A stretch of DNA of 64,000 nucleotides from JAFGRU01 sp016934985 (GTDB lineage Bacteria > Desulfobacterota > Desulfuromonadia > Desulfuromonadales > JAAYDE01), in assembly GCA_963665045.2 (NCBI GenBank), contig CAXXJQ010000003.1:992001-1056000 (forward strand), given 5' to 3'. Position 1 is the stretch's first letter. Each line of letters starts with the position of its first letter. The translations under genes were made by a program, and so were the position numbers. A model generated the notes under the pieces. The model was not told the origin of the DNA. It did no database searches and saw only the letters and a program-made list of their open reading frames with translations. This document shows, piece by piece, positions 36,815 to 45,308 of the stretch.

Positions 36815-38221
36815 ATGGAAGAAAAATTTCATCACGAATGCGGTGTCTTCGGCATTTATGGCCATCCTGAGGCGGCGAACCTGACATATCTGGGTCTTTA
36901 CGCCCTCCAGCACCGGGGCCAGGAAAGCTGTGGGATTGTAGCTTCCGATGGGAAAAAACTTTCCTCCATTACCGATACCGGCCTGGTTGCGGATGTTTTT
37001 CGTGATGACGAAATATTTCAACAGCTGCCCGGGAAAAGCGCCATCGGCCATGTGCGCTATTCCACCACCGGCGGCACAGGCATCAAAGGTTGCCAGCCGA
37101 TTCTCGTCGATTACTCGCGAGGCAGCCTGGCACTTGCGCACAATGGCAATCTTGTCAACGCCCTGGAACTGCGTAACGAGCTTGAAGCCGAAGGTTCCAT
37201 TTTCCGCAGTATTACCGATACCGAAGTCATTATTCATCTCCTCGCCAAAGATCAGACCAATTCCCTGGTCAAGCGGGTGCAGAACGTGGCTTCCGTCATA
37301 AAAGGTGCTTATTGCCTGGTTCTGCTTACTGAAACCCGGCTGATCGCGGCTCGCGACCCCAACGGTTTTCATCCTCTGGTTCTGGGCGAGTTGGACGGTG
37401 CCTACGTAGTGGCCTCTGAGACCTGCGCCCTGGATCTCATTGAAGCCAAATTGATCCGCGAAATTGAACCGGGGGAGATGATTGAGATCAGCAGCCGGGG
37501 CATCCAATCCTACCGCCTCGGCCCCGAGAGTAACCCGTCTCCTTGCATCTTTGAATTTATCTATTTCGCCCGTCCGGACAGCAATATTTTTGGCCGCCAG
37601 GTTTATACCGTCCGCAAGGAATTTGGCCGCCAGTTGGCCAGGGTACATCCCGTGGAGGCTGACGTGGTCATACCGGTGCCTGATTCTGGGACCGCCTCTG
37701 CCATTGGCTACGCCGAGGAGACGGGCATCCCATTTCAGCTCGGACTGATGCGAAATCATTATGTCGGGCGCACTTTTATCGAGCCCCAGCAGTCAATCCG
37801 CCATTTCGGTGTCAAAATTAAACTCAACCCGGTGCGGGAAGTCATCCAGGGTAAGCGGGTTGTGGTCGTGGACGACTCCATCGTAAGGGGCACCACCTCG
37901 CGAAAAATTATTAAAATGATCCGCAACGCGGGGGCCAAGGAGGTGCATATGCGCATATCGAGCCCTCCTACCAGTTTCCCCTGTTTTTACGGCATCGACA
38001 CCCCGACTCGCAAGGAGTTGATTTCCTCGTCCCATTCCATAGAAGAAATCAACCGCTACATCACCTCGGATTCCCTCGGCTATCTTTCCTTGGAGGGAGT
38101 TAGAGAAGCGGCGAAAATGCAGGATATTAACATGTATAACTTTTGTGATGCCTGCTTCAGCGGCCACTATCCGGTTAAATTCCCCCGCCTGCTCGAAGGG
38201 CTGCAACTCGATCTCTTTTAA
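36815..38221 (+). CDS. purF: Amidophosphoribosyltransferase
   Basis: First committed purine step, making phosphoribosylamine from PRPP and glutamine. 468 residues from ATG 36815; the upstream open frame overlaps purQ. The N-terminus MEEKFHHECGVFGIYGHPEA places the Ntn nucleophile Cys at residue 9 after a short propeptide. LYALQHRGQESCGI, GHVRYSTTG and ALAHNGNLVNA belong to the glutaminase domain. The PRPP motif is VVVVDDSIVRGTTS. Cysteines near 381 and in the C-terminal CDACFSG suggest an Fe-S cluster, as in the Bacillus-type enzyme. Confidence 0.96.
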   Translation: MEEKFHHECGVFGIYGHPEAANLTYLGLYALQHRGQESCGIVASDGKKLSSITDTGLVADVFRDDEIFQQLPGKSAIGHVRYSTTGGTGIKGCQPILVDYSRGSLALAHNGNLVNALELRNELEAEGSIFRSITDTEVIIHLLAKDQTNSLVKRVQNVASVIKGAYCLVLLTETRLIAARDPNGFHPLVLGELDGAYVVASETCALDLIEAKLIREIEPGEMIEISSRGIQSYRLGPESNPSPCIFEFIYFARPDSNIFGRQVYTVRKEFGRQLARVHPVEADVVIPVPDSGTASAIGYAEETGIPFQLGLMRNHYVGRTFIEPQQSIRHFGVKIKLNPVREVIQGKRVVVVDDSIVRGTTSRKIIKMIRNAGAKEVHMRISSPPTSFPCFYGIDTPTRKELISSSHSIEEINRYITSDSLGYLSLEGVREAAKMQDINMYNFCDACFSGHYPVKFPRLLEGLQLDLF

Positions 38222-38290
38222 TATTGGCGGCGCGGATAAAAAGAAAACGATTGATCAGATGCTACGGTTTCTGAAAGAAAGGACGTAAGG

Positions 38291-38848
38291 ATGACGGAGC
38301 GGGAAGAATTGATGCAACTGATCAGGGAGCTTTCCTATGAAGAGCGGGAGGTTACCCTGGCCTCCGGGAGGAAAAGTAATTTTTATTTTGACGGAAAACA
38401 GACTACGCTTAATGCGCGGGGGGCAGTTCTGACCGGGCGCCTTTTCTACGAAGAGCTGAAAAAATTCGACAGCCCGGTTGAAGGCGTCGGGGGACCGACC
38501 ATGGGGGCAGATCCCATCGCTACGGCCACGGCCATGGTCAGCAGCCTTGCAGGGGATCCCATTCCCGCTTTTATTATCCGCAAGGAGCCAAAAAAACACG
38601 GCACCGGCCAGTGGGTCGAAGGACGCAAGAATCTTCGCCAGGGTGCCCGGGTGGTGATTGTCGAGGACGTTGTGACGACGGGAGGGTCTTCCCTGAAAGC
38701 GGTGGAAAAAGCCCGCGAGGAAGGTCTTGAGGTTCTTGGCGTTATCGTTCTCGTCGATCGCGAGGAAGGGGGCCGTGAAACCATGGAAGCCCAGGGGGTT
38801 GCCCTGCGGGCGATATTCACCAAAAGCGAGGTCGTCGCCGGAGGCTGA
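38291..38848 (+). CDS. pyrE: Orotate phosphoribosyltransferase
   Basis: Joins orotate and PRPP to orotidine 5'-phosphate in pyrimidine synthesis. 185 residues: LASGRKSNFYFDGKQ (about 23-37), GGPTMGADPIATATAM (about 67-82), RKEPKKHGTGQWVEG flexible loop (about 97-111) and the PRPP-binding VVIVEDVVTTGGSS (about 121-134). GAAAGGACG precedes the ATG. It is 70 bases after purF and is followed by a strong terminator ending the pur-pyr run. Confidence 0.95.
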   Translation: MTEREELMQLIRELSYEEREVTLASGRKSNFYFDGKQTTLNARGAVLTGRLFYEELKKFDSPVEGVGGPTMGADPIATATAMVSSLAGDPIPAFIIRKEPKKHGTGQWVEGRKNLRQGARVVIVEDVVTTGGSSLKAVEKAREEGLEVLGVIVLVDREEGGRETMEAQGVALRAIFTKSEVVAGG

Positions 38849-38874
38849 AAAAGAAAAGCTGGTATTAGAAGGTC

Positions 38875-38908
38875 AAGCGAGGCATTTTAAAACTGCCTCG
38901 CTTTTTTT
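38875..38908 (+). terminator. Terminator after pyrE
   Basis: AAGCGAGGCA and TGCCTCGCTT form a 10-bp stem with a 9-base loop followed by TTTTT. It also lies just beyond the 3' end of the convergent DAHPS-domain gene. Confidence 0.87.
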
Positions 38909-38932
38909 GTCCGCTAAACTGCCCCCGGTTTT

Positions 38933-39142
38933 TTAGTTCTCTGCGGGAATTTTGAACACTTCGAGAACGCCGGGGAGGGGCCGGAGTTGTCCGGGCTCGA
39001 TCCACGAGGTATCGCCGATCACTCCGATAATGGTCCGCTCGGAACCGGTGGATTGATGGAAATCGAGGTCCAGATCACTCAACGCTTCCTTGACCTGGCG
39101 CAAATCATCTTCCGTGGCTGTTTTTCGCATTACGATGAGCAT
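38933..39142 (-). CDS. Stand-alone DAHP-synthase ferredoxin-like regulatory domain
   Basis: 69 residues, MLIVMRKTATEDDLRQVKEA onward, with GSERTIIGVIGD (about 33-44) and LPGVLEVFKI at the end. This matches the ferredoxin-like N-terminal domain found on Thermotoga-type (AroF-type) DAHP synthases, where it senses Phe/Tyr, but no catalytic barrel follows; the stop is real and a terminator lies beyond. It sits 6 bases after a chorismate mutase gene, so a role in controlling aromatic amino acid synthesis is plausible (inference). Confidence 0.8.
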   Translation of the reverse strand: MLIVMRKTATEDDLRQVKEALSDLDLDFHQSTGSERTIIGVIGDTSWIEPGQLRPLPGVLEVFKIPAEN

Positions 39143-39148
39143 CGTTTT

Positions 39149-39418
39149 CTACTTTCCGGATAAGGTTCTTTCGAGGCTGCGCGATTCGTCGATGACTCTT
39201 TCAAACAGGCGCACAATGGCCTGGTTATCCAGTGGGCCGGGGTTGTTGGCCTGCACCCGGCGGAAAATATTCTGTTCGCGGGAAGGGTCGTAGATGCGCA
39301 GGCCCTCACGCTTTTTTATCTCGCCGATTTGTACCGCCAGGGCGGAGCGTTCGTTGAAGATTCGCAGCAGTTCGTCGTCAAGCTGATCGATCCTGTCTCT
39401 GATCTCATGAATATCCAA
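39149..39418 (-). CDS. Chorismate mutase (AroQ class), single domain
   Basis: Converts chorismate to prephenate for Phe/Tyr synthesis. 89 residues from TTG 39418, which has AGGAG 9 bases upstream; a longer in-frame reading would run into nadB. The AroQ helices show IHEIRDRIDQLDDELLRIFN (about 3-22), ALAVQIGEIKKREGLRIYDP (about 27-46) with the catalytic Arg/Lys positions, and ERVIDESRSLER near the end. No prephenate dehydratase domain follows. Overlaps nadB by 14 bases, implying translational coupling. Confidence 0.85.
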   Translation of the reverse strand: MDIHEIRDRIDQLDDELLRIFNERSALAVQIGEIKKREGLRIYDPSREQNIFRRVQANNPGPLDNQAIVRLFERVIDESRSLERTLSGK

Positions 39419-41033
39419 TTTCAGGCTCTCCTGTTTTGGGGTTTTTCCGGACAAAAGTGTCTTTTTTCCAGTGCATGTCATCCCGTTTGGGATAATCCAT
39501 GGTGTAGTGAAGTCCTCGGCTTTCGCGGCGCGCCAGGGCACAGCGGATTATCAGTTCCGCGACGGTGGTGATATTTCGCAGCTCCAGGAGGTCGGAGGTA
39601 GGGTAGAAATTCCAATAGTATTCAAGGATTTCTTCCTGAATGAGATGAATACGGCGCAGGGCGCGGTTGAGACGCTTGTCGGTGCGGACAATGCCGACGT
39701 AGTTCCACATCGAGAGGCGCACCTCGTGCCAGTTGTGGGCCACCACAACGTCCTCGTCGCTGTCCCGGGCGTTGCCGAAATCCCAGGACGGGATGGCGGG
39801 GGTCGGGCTCAGAATCTCAGACAGGCGTTCCAGAGCCTTGTGTGCTGCCCGGTCGCTGAAGACAGCACCCTCAAGAAGGCCGTTGCTGGCCAGGCGGTTG
39901 GCGCCGTGGAGACCGGTCCAGGAGGTCTCCCCGATAGCGAAGAGATTATGAATGTCGGTTTCGCCCCAGATATCGACTTTGATCCCGCCGCACAGGTAAT
40001 GAGCGGCAGGCACCACCGGAATCATCTCGCAGGTCATGTCGATGCCGTAGGAAAGGCAGGTCCGGTAAATATTGGGGAAGTGCTCCTTGATGAATTCCGG
40101 TTCTTTATGGGTTATGTCCAGGAAAACGCAGTCCTCGCCCGAGGTTTTCATTTCATTATCGATGGCTCGGGCGACGATGTCACGAGGGGCCAGGTCTTTA
40201 CGCTCGTGGTAATCCTCCATGAAAGCGCGGCCCTGGCTGTTGCGTAGAACCGCTCCTTCTCCGCGCACGGCCTCGGAGATAAGGAAAGGTTTGGCGTGGG
40301 GGTGGAAGAGGGTAGTGGGGTGGAACTGCATGAATTCCATGTTGGCGATGGTCGCTCCGGCCCGGTAGGCCATGGCGATACCATCGCCTGTCGAGACATC
40401 GGGATTGCAGGTGTAGAGATAGACCTTGCCGGCGCCGCCGGTGGCCAGGGTGGTAATGCGGGCACCGAAAGTCGATACGCGGCCCTTGCGAATGTCGAGA
40501 ACATAGGCCCCGAGGCAGCGATCCCGGTCAAGGGCTTTGCGGGTGGCTTTGGCTTCAGTGATCAGGTCGACTGCGATATGGTGTTCGAAGATGGTAATGG
40601 AGGGATGGTTTTCCACCGCTTCGACCAGCGCCCTTTCGATCTCTTGCCCGGTGATATCGCGGGCATGAAGAACCCGCCGTTTGCTGTGGCCCCCCTCGCG
40701 GGTCAGATCAAAGCTGTCGTCATCTCTGCGGGTGAATTGAACGCCCCATTCGACCAGGTCCTGAACCGCTTTGGGGCCGCTTTCCACCACCATACGCACA
40801 ACGTCTTCGTGGGACAGATACGCTCCCGCCCTCATGGTATCCTGAAAATGGGCGGTGAAGGAGTCCTCCGATGAAATTACGCTGGCTATACCCCCCTGGG
40901 CAAGGTTGGTGGCGTTATCAGAAATTTCCCTTTTGGTAACGATAGCCACGGAACCGTAGCCAGCCAATTTTAAAGCGAAGGAAAGACCGGCAATGCCGCT
41001 GCCGATGACCAGAAAATCAGATGTGTACTCCAT
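39405..41033 (-). CDS. nadB: L-aspartate oxidase
   Basis: FAD enzyme oxidising aspartate to iminoaspartate for NAD synthesis (works with NadA); can use fumarate as acceptor anaerobically. 542 residues: FAD dinucleotide fold FLVIGSGIAGLSFALK (about 7-22), NATNLAQGGIASV, the succinate dehydrogenase/fumarate reductase-type motif GGHSKRRVLHARDITGQEIE (about 114-133), HPTTLFHP, and GETSWTGLHGANRLASNGLLE (signature, residues about 366-386). Ends in the chorismate mutase start region. nadA and nadC are not in the window. Confidence 0.96.
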   Translation of the reverse strand: MEYTSDFLVIGSGIAGLSFALKLAGYGSVAIVTKREISDNATNLAQGGIASVISSEDSFTAHFQDTMRAGAYLSHEDVVRMVVESGPKAVQDLVEWGVQFTRRDDDSFDLTREGGHSKRRVLHARDITGQEIERALVEAVENHPSITIFEHHIAVDLITEAKATRKALDRDRCLGAYVLDIRKGRVSTFGARITTLATGGAGKVYLYTCNPDVSTGDGIAMAYRAGATIANMEFMQFHPTTLFHPHAKPFLISEAVRGEGAVLRNSQGRAFMEDYHERKDLAPRDIVARAIDNEMKTSGEDCVFLDITHKEPEFIKEHFPNIYRTCLSYGIDMTCEMIPVVPAAHYLCGGIKVDIWGETDIHNLFAIGETSWTGLHGANRLASNGLLEGAVFSDRAAHKALERLSEILSPTPAIPSWDFGNARDSDEDVVVAHNWHEVRLSMWNYVGIVRTDKRLNRALRRIHLIQEEILEYYWNFYPTSDLLELRNITTVAELIIRCALARRESRGLHYTMDYPKRDDMHWKKDTFVRKNPKTGEPEIGYS

Positions 41034-41295
41034 GCAGCATGTCCTGCAAAAGCATCGGGCCTGAGTCGGTGATTTCCGACCAGGCAGGTGCGCAACTCAT
41101 GGGCGGTATAAGTTTCTATTTAAACCGGAACCCAGTCCCAACCCAGGGATTAAAGTTAGAATTAATGGATTTGGTACTGCTTTTGCTGACCAGGAAAGGC
41201 AGGGGGCAATTATCCGACCTGGCAACAGTTATGTCAAGGTTTTGGAAGGCCTTGCGGTTGAAATACGTACCGGTTTGAATTATAGTCAACCAGCG

Positions 41296-41904
41296 ATGGG
41301 AAAAATCATGCCGTTTTTTAATATTTACAACTTTGTTGCGGTTATTTCGTTTTTATGGGTTAGTATTTTCTTCAGCGTTCAACCTGCTCAGGCTGATATC
41401 TACAGGTATGTCGACGAGCGCGGGGTCATGCATTTTTCCAATATCCCGACCGGCCCCGAGTACGTCTTCTTCATGAAGGAAGAGCCCAAAGAAGACGACA
41501 TCAACTATATTTACGAACTGGTGCAGCGCTATGCTTCGCGCTACAACCTGGAAAAAGAGCTGATTTGCGCTGTCATTAAAGCCGAAAGCGACTATAATCC
41601 CAAAGCTGTCTCCACCAGGGGAGCCCAGGGCCTCATGCAGTTGATTCCCGAAACCGCCCGTGATTTGAAGGTCAGCGATCCTTTTGACGTTCAGGAAAAC
41701 ATTCGTGGTGGCAGCCAGTATCTGCGCATGATGCTCGATCAATTCTCGGGCGATCTCGATCTGGCTTTGGCCGCCTATAACGCCGGGCCCAGCGCTGTTA
41801 AAGAATATGGCGGCGTACCGCCTTATAAAGAAACCATCCGCTATGTTGAAAAAGTTAAAGCCTTTTTAGATCAGTACCGCCTCGAGAAAGAACAAACTCT
41901 ATGA
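41296..41904 (+). CDS. Lytic transglycosylase with DUF4124 and SLT domains
   Basis: Periplasmic peptidoglycan-cleaving enzyme. About 202 residues from ATG 41296 (41308 also possible): a signal peptide or anchor (about 8-30, NIYNFVAVISFLWVSIFF), a short DUF4124-like segment (DIYRYVDERGVMHFSNIP), then the SLT catalytic domain with the catalytic Glu in AVIKAESDYNPKAVSTRGAQ, GLMQLIPETA, GSQYLRMML and ALAAYNAGPSAV. Divergent from nadB; its end overlaps pgsA by 4 bases (ATGA). Confidence 0.9.
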   Translation: MGKIMPFFNIYNFVAVISFLWVSIFFSVQPAQADIYRYVDERGVMHFSNIPTGPEYVFFMKEEPKEDDINYIYELVQRYASRYNLEKELICAVIKAESDYNPKAVSTRGAQGLMQLIPETARDLKVSDPFDVQENIRGGSQYLRMMLDQFSGDLDLALAAYNAGPSAVKEYGGVPPYKETIRYVEKVKAFLDQYRLEKEQTL

Positions 41905-42488
41905 ATTTTAGAACCGGCCGCCTGAATCTTCCCAATTTACTGACTCTGGGGCGCATAGCCGCGGTTCCCATGGTGGTGGTTCTGCTCTTTTTTGATAACC
42001 GTACCAGTGGCATGTGGGCCGCGGGTATTTTCGGCATTGCCGCAATTACCGACTGGCTTGACGGCTACCTCGCCCGCAAGTGGGGGGTCGTTACGGTTCT
42101 GGGAAAATTCCTCGATCCTTTGGCCGATAAACTCATTGTCATGGCGGCCTTCATCATGATGATTCCCCTCGGCCGGGTTCCGGCCTGGGCCGTGTTTCTG
42201 ATTCTCGCCCGCGAGCTGGTGGTTTCCGGTCTCCGCTCCATAGCTTCTTCAGATGGCATCGTTATTTCCGCAAGTCAGCTTGGCAAATACAAAACCATTT
42301 TCCAGATGACGGCCATCCCCGGCCTGATGCTTCATTATGATTATTATTGGCTGTTCGGCCTCAAAATCGAACTGTTTCACGTTTCCATGCAGAATATCGG
42401 CATCTTCTTTTTCTATGTCTCCCTGATTATGGCTCTCTGGTCGGGGGTGGATTACGTCTGTAAATTTTTCCGGGTTATCACCCGTTAA
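41901..42488 (+). CDS. pgsA: CDP-diacylglycerol--glycerol-3-phosphate 3-phosphatidyltransferase
   Basis: Inner-membrane enzyme of phosphatidylglycerol synthesis. 195 residues with NLPNLLTLGRIAAVP (about 9-23) and the complete CDP-alcohol phosphotransferase motif: DWLDGYLARKWG then GKFLDPLADK (about 50-76). Several membrane helices are visible (about 20-45, 77-105, 125-150, 160-185). Start overlaps the upstream stop. Followed directly by the tRNA-Gly promoter. Confidence 0.94.
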   Translation: MNFRTGRLNLPNLLTLGRIAAVPMVVVLLFFDNRTSGMWAAGIFGIAAITDWLDGYLARKWGVVTVLGKFLDPLADKLIVMAAFIMMIPLGRVPAWAVFLILARELVVSGLRSIASSDGIVISASQLGKYKTIFQMTAIPGLMLHYDYYWLFGLKIELFHVSMQNIGIFFFYVSLIMALWSGVDYVCKFFRVITR

Positions 42489-42495
42489 ATTTGTG

Positions 42496-42524
42496 TTGAC
42501 TTGAAAAAGTCCATTTGCTATTAA
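42496..42524 (+). promoter_or_regulatory. Sigma-70-type promoter for tRNA-Gly
   Basis: -35 box TTGACT (42496-42501) and -10 box TATTAA (42519-42524) are separated by 17 bases; the tRNA begins 36 bases after the -10 box. Close to the sigma-70 consensus. Confidence 0.68.
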
Positions 42525-42559
42525 TATGGGCCGTTGACGCTTTTAAAAAAAGCCGATTC

Positions 42560-42634
42560 GCGGGAATAACTCAGTGGTAGAGTGCGACCTTGCCAAGGTC
42601 GAAGTCGCGGGTTCGAATCCCGTTTCCCGCTCCA
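42560..42634 (+). tRNA. tRNA-Gly (anticodon GCC)
   Basis: 75 bases including encoded CCA. Acceptor stem GCGGGAA with TTCCCGC; D-arm with AACTCAGTGGTAGAGT; anticodon stem-loop CGACC-TTGCCAA-GGTCG giving GCC; T-arm CGCGG-GTTCGAATC-CCG. Flanked by a promoter and a terminator, so a single transcription unit. Its 3' end and terminator resemble several degenerate intergenic copies downstream. Confidence 0.97.
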
Positions 42635-42645
42635 CTAAAAAAGAC

Positions 42646-42676
42646 AGGCCGGACAAATTGTCCGGCCTTTTTTTTG
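42646..42676 (+). terminator. Terminator of tRNA-Gly (reference hairpin of the repeat family)
   Basis: AGGCCGGACA and TGTCCGGCCT form a 10-bp stem with an AAT loop, followed by eight T. Near-identical hairpins recur at 44288-44326 and 48557-48589 and a degenerate one at 60291-60320. Confidence 0.9.
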
Positions 42677-42971
42677 TTCTTTTCCCTGTCGTCCGGGGGA
42701 AATTTGTTTAATCCTTCGATAGTTTGATCTTGGTTTTTTTCCCCGGAAATCCATATGGGTTTTAATGACTGTAAATCCTTCGCCACAAATGCTATCGTTT
42801 AGGCCGGTTTATTCATGATGCTTTGTTGTGAAACCGATAAGGTTTTGTTCAAATCAAGCCAGGCCCAGCGATTTGCCTTGCAGGTGTGCTGGCAGTACGT
42901 CGAATTGTAAGGCAACCCTTGTTTGGCGTCTGGGAAATTTTTCGTTCAAAAGAAAATTGGAAGGAAAACAA

Positions 42972-43217
42972 ATGGCTGTTGAAATATGTAAAAAGTGTGG
43001 GACAGAGTTGAAAAACCCGAAGGTTAATTGCCCTTTTTGTGGACAAGACCCTAAAAAGAGACGCAGATCCGGCTTGGAAAAAATCATTTATATTGTAGTT
43101 TTAATTTTGGTTCTTATCGCTTTATTCGGGCCGTTGGGAAAAGAAACCGATAATCCATCCTCAGACAAAGTCAAAAATGTCGAAGCTGAGGCGACGAATG
43201 ATAAACCTACGCCATAG
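42972..43217 (+). CDS. Zinc-ribbon single-pass membrane protein
   Basis: Unrecognised 81-residue protein from ATG 42972 with GGAAGG upstream. Two CxxC pairs at the N-terminus (CKKCG, about 6-10, and CPFCG, about 20-24) make a zinc ribbon, followed by a KKRRR stretch, one hydrophobic segment (about 38-53, IIYIVVLILVLIALFG) and a hydrophilic tail. Such architecture is common in small bacterial proteins of unknown role. The region around it is clearly more AT-rich than the purine genes. Confidence 0.65.
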   Translation: MAVEICKKCGTELKNPKVNCPFCGQDPKKRRRSGLEKIIYIVVLILVLIALFGPLGKETDNPSSDKVKNVEAEATNDKPTP

Positions 43218-43373
43218 AATTACCCGTTAATCTTAAGAGTTTTACGCAAAATGCAGGTAAGTTGTCCGCTGTGTCTTTTTTTAGCATTTCTCACCGTTTT
43301 ATCAGCGCTCTTTGTTGCCTTGGTATTTTTTAAAAAAAGCAATTTAATTATGTGAATTTAAAGAGTTACTGCA

Positions 43374-44126
43374 TTATTGAGTATATTTTTCAATAATGTT
43401 TTTGATGCTCCCGTCGTCTTTCATGACTTTCAGAGCCTCATTCAAGCGTGGCAGTAAAACTTCCTTATTTCTGTGAAGTCTCATCAGGAGGTAAGCATCC
43501 TCCTTGAAGGCGTAGGCTTCCACAAAATCTTCCGGATTCAGCTTCAATTTTTTGAGCCAGTATTGGGCAACCCGCCGGTCAATAATAATACCCTGCACCC
43601 GATTGCTTGCCAGTTTTTGGAAATTGCTTTTTGCTCCAGCGGTTGTATCATCTCGGATAATCGCCCCTCTGCTGAATTCCTTTTCAAATCCATCAGTGTA
43701 TAAATAGCCCAAATCGCATCCCAGGGTATAGCCTCGAAAATCTCCTGGACCAGTAGCCTGGATGGCATTCTCTTTTTTCATTAACACGACTGTTTTTATC
43801 TGAAGATATGGAATGGAGTAGCATGAGGTCGTTTGATCGCTTTCGCGCCAAACAGGATTACTGGCTGCTTCAAGCGTTATTTTGCCTTCTCGAAAATACT
43901 GAAGCATCCTGTTTTGAGGTAATTTATGATGTATTATGGTATATCCGGTTCTCGTCGAGACGTTTTTAATAATATCAAACACAATGCCGCTCATTTTTTT
44001 CCCATCATTCATTTGATAAGGCACCCATTCCACGAATCCAGAATGCAGCGTTTGGCCATTTGTTACATTTGCTAATTCAATTAAAAGAACCAAACTAAGA
44101 GACAGCCAACACAATAACCTTTTCAT
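43374..44126 (-). CDS. Periplasmic solute-binding protein, SBP_bac_3-like
   Basis: 250 residues from ATG 44126 (AGGAAG upstream): hydrophobic signal peptide (about 4-22), then a family 3 binding-protein layout with VEWVPYQMNDGKKMSGIVFD (about 31-50) and LASNRVQGIIIDRRVAQYWL (about 184-203). KDDGSIKNIIEKYTQ at the end is typical of polar amino acid-binding proteins. No permease or ATPase gene is adjacent, so it may act with distant transporters or as a sensor module. Ligand unknown. Confidence 0.75.
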   Translation of the reverse strand: MKRLLCWLSLSLVLLIELANVTNGQTLHSGFVEWVPYQMNDGKKMSGIVFDIIKNVSTRTGYTIIHHKLPQNRMLQYFREGKITLEAASNPVWRESDQTTSCYSIPYLQIKTVVLMKKENAIQATGPGDFRGYTLGCDLGYLYTDGFEKEFSRGAIIRDDTTAGAKSNFQKLASNRVQGIIIDRRVAQYWLKKLKLNPEDFVEAYAFKEDAYLLMRLHRNKEVLLPRLNEALKVMKDDGSIKNIIEKYTQ

Positions 44127-44264
44127 GATTTTTCTTCCTGTTGGGTAAAGCAAAGGTTCTGGCCATATGCAAAGCTATTTAATTAGAAATTTCTTTTTTT
44201 CAATCAATGTGCCAACCTGCAAAAAAATGACGAAATAGTAAACAGGTCAGCTTCATGATAAAAA

Positions 44265-44326
44265 GTTTGGTTCCCTTTTCCCTCTCACACAAAGAAGGCC
44301 GGACAAAATGTCCGGCCTTCTTTGTG
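44265..44326. repeat. tRNA-Gly 3'-end/terminator-like repeat, copy A
   Basis: The first 22 bases match the tRNA-Gly T-arm/acceptor end at about 17 positions by eye, and are followed by a perfect 18-bp inverted repeat (44288-44326) whose core GGCCGGACA-AAA-TGTCCGGCC is nearly identical to the tRNA-Gly terminator. Similarity to copy B extends about 25 bases further upstream. Lies between the two binding-protein genes. Confidence 0.65.
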
Positions 44327-44377
44327 TTTGTTCATAGGGGTTTATAGGGGGATCGTTTTTTTATCCATTATTTTAAA

Positions 44378-45181
44378 TTATTTGTTGTCTAATAGATCCA
44401 ATTCATGCCGGATCAATTCATTATAATAATTTGCATCTAAACCCATTTGCTTAAAGGCAGCATTGAATTTTTTTACGAGCACTTGGCCTTTTTGATTTTT
44501 GCAAAATACGGAATAAAACGGGAAAGGGGGTTCTGGAAGGAGTAGCATTTTTACCTTCGAATCCAGCTTAAACCTTTTTGCTTCATACATAAGGGTGAAT
44601 TCATCCAATGAATGAACGGCGTCAATTCGCCCTAAAATCAATTTCCGCAGTTGTTGCTCAATTAAGGATTTCCCCCCCGCAATAACATCAAATTTGAAAA
44701 AAGAATAGTTATCCATGACAAATTTGGAATTTGCGGCCTGGGAAAATTGACCGACTACAAAACCTTTTACATCCTCGGCTGAATCGATTTTTATCAAGGG
44801 GTGGTCCTTTCGGACCAAAAAGTTTGGTTTGGCAAGATAAAAGGGTGTTTCAGGAAAATAAAGATATTTTTCCCTATCGGCGGTAAAAGACATTATCGGG
44901 TCGCCATCAATCAACTCTCCTTTTTTCAGGTAACTGACCAGGCGGGCGTGAGGAAGGGGGCCAACCCAGGTCACGTCGCAACCCATAGTTCTGGCAATTT
45001 TTTCAAAAAAGGTGATAGCGGCTCCGGCCGGGCGTCCTGTGGTTTTGGATTTATACATATGGGGACGAAGCTCGAAATATCCCATTCGGATATTGTCAGC
45101 CCAGCCTGGCTGGCCTGACAACAGACAAATAGCAACCATCAGCAAGTTGATCAAAAAAGATTTTTTAATATGTTTCGTCAT
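44378..45181 (-). CDS. Periplasmic solute-binding protein, SBP_bac_3-like
   Basis: 267 residues with a signal peptide (KKSFLINLLMVAICLLSG, about 6-23, then WADN). MGYFELRPHMYKSKTTGRPA (about 33-52) and AAITFFEKIARTMGCDVTWV (about 54-73) fit a family 3 binding-protein fold; QFSQAANSKFV and LGRIDAVHSLDEF follow. It is only distantly similar to the neighbouring binding protein at 43374-44126, so a recent duplication is unlikely. No transporter partner is adjacent; ligand unknown. Confidence 0.72.
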   Translation of the reverse strand: MTKHIKKSFLINLLMVAICLLSGQPGWADNIRMGYFELRPHMYKSKTTGRPAGAAITFFEKIARTMGCDVTWVGPLPHARLVSYLKKGELIDGDPIMSFTADREKYLYFPETPFYLAKPNFLVRKDHPLIKIDSAEDVKGFVVGQFSQAANSKFVMDNYSFFKFDVIAGGKSLIEQQLRKLILGRIDAVHSLDEFTLMYEAKRFKLDSKVKMLLLPEPPFPFYSVFCKNQKGQVLVKKFNAAFKQMGLDANYYNELIRHELDLLDNK

Positions 45182-45249
45182 CTGGGGATGGCAGTATTCA
45201 TAAAAAGTTTTGGTAATTATAACAAAACTTTTTTGGGCGTTGTATTGAA

Positions 45250-45300
45250 CGAAGAGGGTAGGGCTTTAAAGGTAAAAGTATGATTCCCATCTTTTTATCC
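45250..45300. repeat. tRNA-Gly 3'-end-like repeat, copy F (partial, no hairpin)
   Basis: GGGCTTTAAAGGTAAAAGTA followed by TGATTCCC and a TTTTTATCC stretch aligns well with copy B (GGCTTTGAAGGTAAAAAGTC then TGAATCCC). The terminator-like hairpin is missing. Lies between the second binding-protein gene and the spermidine-synthase-like gene. Confidence 0.5.
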
Positions 45301-45308
45301 GGATAACC

